Positions 4,988 to 9,193 of a stretch of DNA of 9,193 bases are shown one piece after another. The notes under the pieces are model-generated. The model worked only from the letters and a program-made list of their open reading frames with translations. It did no database searches and was not told where the DNA came from. The stretch covers positions 1 through 9,193 of the forward strand of contig CAZKHA010000138.1 of assembly GCA_964552325.1 (NCBI GenBank), in the 5' to 3' direction. Position 1 is the first letter of the stretch. Every line of letters starts with the position of its first letter. Source of the stretch: CAZKCK01 sp964552325 (lineage in GTDB: Bacteria; Bacteroidota; Bacteroidia; Bacteroidales; TTA-H9). The translations under genes were made by a program, and so were the position numbers.

Positions 4988-7165
4988 CAAATTCTCAAGT
5001 AAAAAGTTGGTCATTCGGGTATAAAGATGGTAGGTGGTGTTTTTACCTGTATAGATACCATGGTTGCTGTTGGGATAATACATGGTTTCAAACTGTTTAT
5101 TAGCATCAACCAAGGCTTTAACCATTTCGGTCGAATTCTGGAAATGTACGTTATCATCGGCAGTGCCGTGCACCAGCAAATACTTACCTTTAAGTTTATC
5201 AACATGGTTTATGGGTGAATTATCGTCATAACCTTTGGCGTTATCTTTTGGCAAACCCATGTAACGCTCGGTATAAATATTATCATAATAGCGCCAGTTG
5301 GTTACGGGTGCCACGGCTATGCCCAAACTATAGTATTCGGCGCCCTTGGTAACACATAGTGACGACATATAGCCGCCATAGCTCCAGCCAAATATGCCAA
5401 TTTTCTTTGGATCGGCCATGCCTTTGTTAATCAAGTGTTTGGCAAGTTCTATTTGGTCTTCGGTTTCATATTTTCCAAGTTCACCGTAGGTTATTTTCTT
5501 AAAGGCAGCACCCCTAAAACCGGTTCCACGGTTATCGACCGAAACAACCATGATACCCTTTTGAGCCAGCATTTGGTACCAATGCTCGCCACGCCCCCAA
5601 GCATTTAGTACTGTTTGCGAACCAGGGCCACCATACAAATAAACCAAAACAGGGTATTTTTTCTCGGGCGAATAATTATCGGGCTTAATCATCCATCCAT
5701 TTAGTGTAACGCCCTGTGATGTTGTAAATTGGAACAGCTCACGATCTAAAAGTCCATATTCTTTGGCTTTTCCCAAATAAGCAGCATTATCCTCTAGCAC
5801 ATGCAATTCCTTTCCTTTGCTATCGCAAATGCTGTAGATAGTGGGCGTGTTGATATCAGACCAAGTCTTCAGAAAATACTTAAACCCCTTACCAAATTCG
5901 GCCCGGTTGCTTCCGGCACGCCCTGCTAATACCTTCATACGGCCTTTAAGGTCAACGGCACACACCTCACGGTTCATTGGCGAACTATAAGCAGCTTCAA
6001 AATAAACTTGTTTGCTTATACCATCCCAGCCAATAATATGATCAACTTCCCATTGGCCATCGGTTAATTGATTACCAGTGCCACCCAGTGTAGGAAGCAG
6101 ATAAATATGGTTATACCCATTCTTTTGGCTCATGAGCAAAAACTGTTTTCCATCGGGCATATAGTGCCAGTCGTCCGTAATTTCGATGTAGGCATTATCG
6201 GTTTCGGTATAAACAACCTCGCTTTTCCCACTTCCTGCTTCTGCAACCAAAATTTCGAGTTTATTTTGCAAGCGGTTCATCCGCATGATGGCTAATTTGT
6301 CAGGCAAACCAGTCCATTTTATCCGTGGGATATAGATATCGGTTTCAGCACCAATATCCATCTTTGACACAGATGCTGAGGCAAGGTTATAAACCATGAT
6401 ATTTACCACCGAGTTGTCCTCGCCCGCTTTTGGGTACTTATATTTGTACTCAGTAGGGTAAAGTTCTTCAAACATCGTCATCGAAAATTCCTTCACTTTG
6501 CTTTCATCCATGCGGTAATAAGCAATCTTTGAACCATCAGGCGACCAAAAAAAAGCTTTTGTGAAGCTAAACTCTTCTTCGTAAACCCAATCGGTGGTTC
6601 CATTAATAACATTCCTATCGAGCCCATCAGTGGTTATTTGCGATTCCTTATTGCTTGCCAAATCTTTAATAAACAGATTATTATCGCGTACAAATGCCAC
6701 TTTGCTCGCATCAGGCGAAAATTCGGCCAAACGCTGCTTTCCGCCATCCGACAAGGGGGTAAGCTTTTGTGCTGATAAGTCGTAAACATAGTAAGTTGAC
6801 TTAACCGAATGCCGATAAATTGGTTCGGTTTCGGTGCTAATCAAAATCTTCGATTCATCGGCACTAAACTCAAAATCTTCCATGGCCAAGGTATCGCCCT
6901 TGGTGGTGACAAACTTGTTGGTTACAAATAAATTCCCAACTTTTTTATTGGTTTTGTAGCTGTAAATAAACAAGGTATCTTTTTCGAGCTTGTAATAATT
7001 CTCAGGGTTTTTTGATGGGAGCATCCCATAAACCCCTTTTTGGCGTAAGGTACGGCTTTTGAAAAGCAGTTCGAGGCTCAGTTCTTTTGCAACATCCTGT
7101 GCTAGAAGCACATTACATAATGAGGGGAGTAAAATAACCCCAACAAGGAAAAGAAATTTCTTCAT
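4979..7165 (-). CDS. Dipeptidyl peptidase IV (S9B family serine peptidase)
   Basis: The protein is 728 aa from ATG 7163-7165, the usual length for bacterial DPP IV. The longer frame from TTG 7204 lacks support. A signal peptide (MKKFLFLVGVILLPSLCNVLLAQ) sends it to the periplasm or outer membrane. Residues ~35-470 form the beta-propeller, with the WVYEEEF segment (193-199) whose glutamates hold the substrate's free N-terminus. Residues ~480-728 are the alpha/beta-hydrolase domain: LYGGPGSQ with oxyanion Y511, GWSYGGY with nucleophile S595, YTERYMGLP (631-639), HGTADDNVHFQ with D670 and N672, and NSNHGI with H702. All catalytic and substrate-binding residues known from mammalian DPP IV have counterparts, so it should cleave X-Pro or X-Ala dipeptides from peptide N-termini, probably for peptide feeding. 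It is divergent from the PCMD-like gene across a palindromic promoter region. Confidence 0.96.
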   Translation of the reverse strand: MKKFLFLVGVILLPSLCNVLLAQDVAKELSLELLFKSRTLRQKGVYGMLPSKNPENYYKLEKDTLFIYSYKTNKKVGNLFVTNKFVTTKGDTLAMEDFEFSADESKILISTETEPIYRHSVKSTYYVYDLSAQKLTPLSDGGKQRLAEFSPDASKVAFVRDNNLFIKDLASNKESQITTDGLDRNVINGTTDWVYEEEFSFTKAFFWSPDGSKIAYYRMDESKVKEFSMTMFEELYPTEYKYKYPKAGEDNSVVNIMVYNLASASVSKMDIGAETDIYIPRIKWTGLPDKLAIMRMNRLQNKLEILVAEAGSGKSEVVYTETDNAYIEITDDWHYMPDGKQFLLMSQKNGYNHIYLLPTLGGTGNQLTDGQWEVDHIIGWDGISKQVYFEAAYSSPMNREVCAVDLKGRMKVLAGRAGSNRAEFGKGFKYFLKTWSDINTPTIYSICDSKGKELHVLEDNAAYLGKAKEYGLLDRELFQFTTSQGVTLNGWMIKPDNYSPEKKYPVLVYLYGGPGSQTVLNAWGRGEHWYQMLAQKGIMVVSVDNRGTGFRGAAFKKITYGELGKYETEDQIELAKHLINKGMADPKKIGIFGWSYGGYMSSLCVTKGAEYYSLGIAVAPVTNWRYYDNIYTERYMGLPKDNAKGYDDNSPINHVDKLKGKYLLVHGTADDNVHFQNSTEMVKALVDANKQFETMYYPNSNHGIYTGKNTTYHLYTRMTNFLLENLLK

Positions 7166-7180
7166 GACAACGCAGTTTTG

Positions 7181-7188
7181 TAACTTTG
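7181..7188 (+). promoter_or_regulatory. Putative -7 box of the PCMD-like/sirtuin operon
   Basis: TAACTTTG matches TAnnTTTG exactly and lies 66 bp upstream of the ATG at 7255. No good -33 TTG was found at normal spacing. It forms the left half of the palindrome TAACTTTGG-CCAAAGATA shared with the opposing box. Confidence 0.5.
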
Positions 7189-7190
7189 GC

Positions 7191-7198
7191 CAAAGATA
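7191..7198 (-). promoter_or_regulatory. Putative -7 box of the dipeptidyl peptidase gene
   Basis: The minus strand reads TATCTTTG, an exact TAnnTTTG, 25 bp upstream of the ATG at 7165. Together with 7181-7188 it makes a palindrome with a perfect 12-bp core CTTTGGCCAAAG (7184-7195). No clear -33 element was found. Confidence 0.5.
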
Positions 7199-7254
7199 CC
7201 GCAAAACTTGTAATTTATATACGCTTGGTTAACAATTTAATACTAAACAATACA

Positions 7255-8157
7255 ATGAAAAGAATTCTATACTTTTTCACAACTATCTTGTTTTCAACTC
7301 ATTTAATTGCTCAAGAAATCCCAAATGCGGGTTTCGAACAATGGATAAGTTATGGCAGCTATTCAAACCCGAGCTATTGGGACACGCCCAACGAAGAAAC
7401 AACAGCCATTCCATTTGTTGGCGAAGCCGTTGTTTTTAAAGAATCTTCAGCCCAAAGCGGAAGCTTTGCCTGCCGAATGGAAGTGAAAGACATAGCGCTC
7501 ATTGGCGTTGTTCCCGGTATGGCCACGCTAGGGAACCTTGCTATTAACCTGACCACGCTTTCGGGTGAAATAACAGGAGGTGTGCCATTTACAGGCAATC
7601 CATACTATTTGCGTGGCTTTTACAAATATGCCCCACTCGGCACGGATTCATGCTTTGTTGGTATCATTTTTTATAAAAACCAAAACGGAATTACCGATAC
7701 CATTGGGGCTGGATTCTTCTCAGCAAAAACCGCTCAAACATCCTGGGCAGCCTTCGAAGCCCCCATCGAATGGGAAACGCTGATAGCCCCTGACACTGTG
7801 AACATTCTATGTATGGCCTCGTTAAGCGAAACTGCTACTGCAGGCACCAAATTTTGGGTTGATAGCCTGTACTTTGATTATGCGGTGGCCACACCCGAAC
7901 TATCCTTAAATAATACGTTCACCGCATATCTCCAACAAAAAAATAGATTGGTGGTGAGCTACAATTCAGCAAACCCTCAACCCTATGCCTTATGCCTTGT
8001 AAATTTGAGCGGACAAACAGTTTTAGAACGTAGCGGCGAACTTAATGCTGCAGGTAACCTTTATTTCAACTTACCAAGCTTGCCCACAGGTATATATGTA
8101 TTAAACATCGAAACCCAACAAGATCGTTTTGTCAAGAAACTTATTATTCAACCTTAA
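7255..8157 (+). CDS. T9SS cargo protein with PCMD-like (putative carbohydrate metabolism) domain
   Basis: The protein is 300 aa from the ATG at 7255-7257. A longer TTG-initiated frame from 7186 would contain the -7 box and is rejected. A signal peptide (MKRILYFFTTILFSTHLIAQ) precedes IPNAGFEQW, the 'N.GFE.W...P..W' opening of PCMD-type beta-sandwich domains seen in Bacteroidota surface proteins. Other family-like features are a mid-domain YYLRGFYKYAP and the closing KFWVDSLYFDY (~199-209). Residues ~217-300 are a type A sorting domain (LVNLSGQTVLERSG, LPTGIYVLNIET, ending FVKKLIIQP) for export by the type IX secretion system. The family name implies carbohydrates, but no enzyme activity is established; a surface carbohydrate-binding role is a guess. 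Its TAA stop is directly followed by the sirtuin ATG, so the two are probably co-transcribed. Confidence 0.85.
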   Translation: MKRILYFFTTILFSTHLIAQEIPNAGFEQWISYGSYSNPSYWDTPNEETTAIPFVGEAVVFKESSAQSGSFACRMEVKDIALIGVVPGMATLGNLAINLTTLSGEITGGVPFTGNPYYLRGFYKYAPLGTDSCFVGIIFYKNQNGITDTIGAGFFSAKTAQTSWAAFEAPIEWETLIAPDTVNILCMASLSETATAGTKFWVDSLYFDYAVATPELSLNNTFTAYLQQKNRLVVSYNSANPQPYALCLVNLSGQTVLERSGELNAAGNLYFNLPSLPTGIYVLNIETQQDRFVKKLIIQP

Positions 8158-8901
8158 ATGAAAAACGAGAACTACCGCCAAGCCGCTGAGGCCATCCGGT
8201 CATCGCCTTATACCATTGCCTTTACGGGTGCGGGCATATCAGTTGAGAGCGGGATTCCACCTTTTAGGGGCGGAGATGGTTTATGGTCAAAATATGACCC
8301 TGAAATCCTTGATTTACAATACTTTTATAAGCATCCTGAAAAATCATGGCCCGTCATTAAAGAGATTTTTTACGATTTTTTTGGGAATGCGCACCCAAAC
8401 ATCGCGCACCTAAGCCTGGCCAAACTTGAAGCCATTGGCAAGCTGCAAGGTATTATTACCCAGAATATCGACAACCTGCATCAAGAAGCTGGCAGCAAGC
8501 TAGTTCATGAGTTCCATGGCACTTGTGGAAGAATAGTTTGCACAAAATGCCAAACGATGTATCCATCTAAAAACATTTCGCTTGCTGTAATGCCTCCCGC
8601 ATGCCCCAGTTGTGGCGGGTTACTAAAACCTGATTTTGTGTTCTTTGGCGAAAACATCCCCACAAAAACCTACCATGCTTCTTTTGCGGCTGCCGAAAGG
8701 GCCAAGGTGGTGTTGGTGATTGGTACAACTGGCGAGGTAATGCCTGCCGGCTCCATCCCAATTATTGCTAAACAGAAAGGTGCTTGCATCATCGAAATCA
8801 ATACCGAAACCTCTGCGTTTACTACTCGATATACCGATTATTTTCTACAAGGTAAAGCTACCCAATCCATGCAATTACTGATGGAACTTATTGATATTTA
8901 G
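8158..8901 (+). CDS. Sirtuin: NAD+-dependent protein deacylase
   Basis: The protein is 247 aa, normal for bacterial sirtuins, with no signal peptide, so cytoplasmic. It removes acyl groups from lysine using NAD+, giving nicotinamide and O-acyl-ADP-ribose. Visible motifs are GAGIS (24-28) and SGIPPFRG (31-38) of the Rossmann NAD site, TQNIDNLH (101-108), catalytic H120 in HEFHGT, zinc ligands C128/C131 and C149/C152, and KPDFVFFGE (157-165). GTTGEVMPAG (189-198) has Thr where most sirtuins have Ser in the GTS motif. No Tyr-x-x-Arg pair occurs at ~60-80, where CobB-type (class III) desuccinylases carry it, so a deacetylase or another acyl preference is more likely. The start abuts the stop of the PCMD-like gene with no gap, which implies translational coupling. 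It converges on the rubredoxin gene 12 bp downstream. Confidence 0.94.
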   Translation: MKNENYRQAAEAIRSSPYTIAFTGAGISVESGIPPFRGGDGLWSKYDPEILDLQYFYKHPEKSWPVIKEIFYDFFGNAHPNIAHLSLAKLEAIGKLQGIITQNIDNLHQEAGSKLVHEFHGTCGRIVCTKCQTMYPSKNISLAVMPPACPSCGGLLKPDFVFFGENIPTKTYHASFAAAERAKVVLVIGTTGEVMPAGSIPIIAKQKGACIIEINTETSAFTTRYTDYFLQGKATQSMQLLMELIDI

Positions 8902-8913
8902 TTAGTAAACAAT

Positions 8914-9075
8914 TCAATCCAATAAAAAGAAATTTTCCTTTATCGTTCCACATTTTGGGCAAACCCAGTCCTCGGGCAATTCATCCCAGGGCGTTCCTGC
9001 CGGTATCCCATTTCGAGGATCTCCACGTTCGGGATTGTAAGTGTACTCGCATAACATGCATTCGTATTTTTCCAT
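8914..9075 (-). CDS. Rubredoxin
   Basis: This 53-codon leftward gene runs from ATG 9073-9075 to TGA 8914-8916. The product is a standard-size rubredoxin, a small cytoplasmic one-electron carrier with a single Fe(SCys)4 centre. The ligands are C6 and C9 (YECMLCEYTYNPERGD) and C39 and C42 (WVCPKCG). The family's GIPAGTPWDELPEDWVCP segment between the pairs is intact, including the aromatic residues Y11, Y13, W30 and W37 that pack around the site. Rubredoxins in anaerobes and microaerophiles pass electrons to rubrerythrin, superoxide reductase or flavodiiron oxidases; none of these partners is in the window. It appears monocistronic and converges with the sirtuin gene. No exact TAnnTTTG was found upstream of it on its own strand. 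Confidence 0.95.
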   Translation of the reverse strand: MEKYECMLCEYTYNPERGDPRNGIPAGTPWDELPEDWVCPKCGTIKENFFLLD

Positions 9076-9081
9076 ACAGCC

Positions 9082-9089
9082 TAATTTTG
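9082..9089 (+). promoter_or_regulatory. Putative -7 box for a gene starting at the right edge
   Basis: TAATTTTG is an exact rightward TAnnTTTG, just behind the divergent rubredoxin start. It is 72 bp upstream of the ATG at 9162. No -33 TTG is evident at normal spacing. Confidence 0.35.
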
Positions 9090-9161
9090 TGCGAATATCA
9101 AGCTTTTGCCCGAAACCACCAAAACCCTTTGGCTCTTAGCTGTTTTTTGTGGGTAATTATA

Positions 9162-9193
9162 ATGAGTTTAATGAAGATTTGTTTGAGTATTGA
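9162..9193 (+). CDS. Possible start of an unidentified gene, cut by the window edge
   Basis: The frame from ATG 9162 stays open to the end of the window (MSLMKICLSI). A second in-frame ATG at 9171 gives MKICLSI, which could open a signal peptide. Only ten codons are visible, so the product cannot be named. The upstream -7 box is the only other support. Confidence 0.22.
   Translation, partial: MSLMKICLSI

Noticed and set aside
1..9193. CRISPR array, insertion sequence, prophage or integrative element
   Set aside because: No regularly spaced repeats, transposase, integrase, terminal inverted repeats or phage genes were seen.

Overview
The window reads as a chromosomal segment of a Bacteroidota bacterium. 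Four things point there: two secreted proteins end in type IX secretion (Por/T9SS) type A sorting domains; an ECF sigma factor is followed by the start of a FecR anti-sigma gene; exact TAnnTTTG -7 promoter boxes precede several genes; and the start codons lack convincing Shine-Dalgarno sequences. Nothing identifies the genus. I see no rRNA, tRNA, CRISPR array, transposase or phage gene.

Left part (1-1919). An ECF sigma gene is transcribed leftwards and followed, at the window edge, by the first ~32 codons of a FecR-type anti-sigma gene. Diverging from the sigma gene is a secreted beta-sandwich-like protein with a Gly/Met/His-rich low-complexity region. A bidirectional-looking hairpin separates it from the next gene.

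Middle part (1920-4978). Three leftward genes follow: a small Spy/CpxP-like periplasmic protein, a T9SS-exported protein built of about seven YD-type repeats of ~29 residues, and a second Spy-like protein that is a paralogue of the first. Each is flanked by its own terminator hairpin or promoter, so they look monocistronic. Two gaps (2322-2738 and 4035-4507) hold no convincing gene but contain palindromes and inverted repeats.

Right part (4979-9193). A complete dipeptidyl peptidase IV (S9B) gene runs leftwards. Divergent from it, across a short intergenic region whose two -7 boxes form one palindrome, is a PCMD-like T9SS cargo gene, with a sirtuin gene beginning at the next base. Convergent with the sirtuin is a 53-codon rubredoxin gene. 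A possible new rightward gene starts at the right edge.

Most of the genes concern the cell envelope or outside of the cell: secreted adhesin-like proteins, periplasmic chaperone-like proteins, a peptidase and a cell-surface signalling pair. The sirtuin and rubredoxin are cytoplasmic exceptions. The most plausible under-described unit is the sigma/FecR pair with its divergent Gly/His/Met-rich protein and the nearby Spy-like paralogues, possibly an envelope-stress module; that link is inferred from proximity only.
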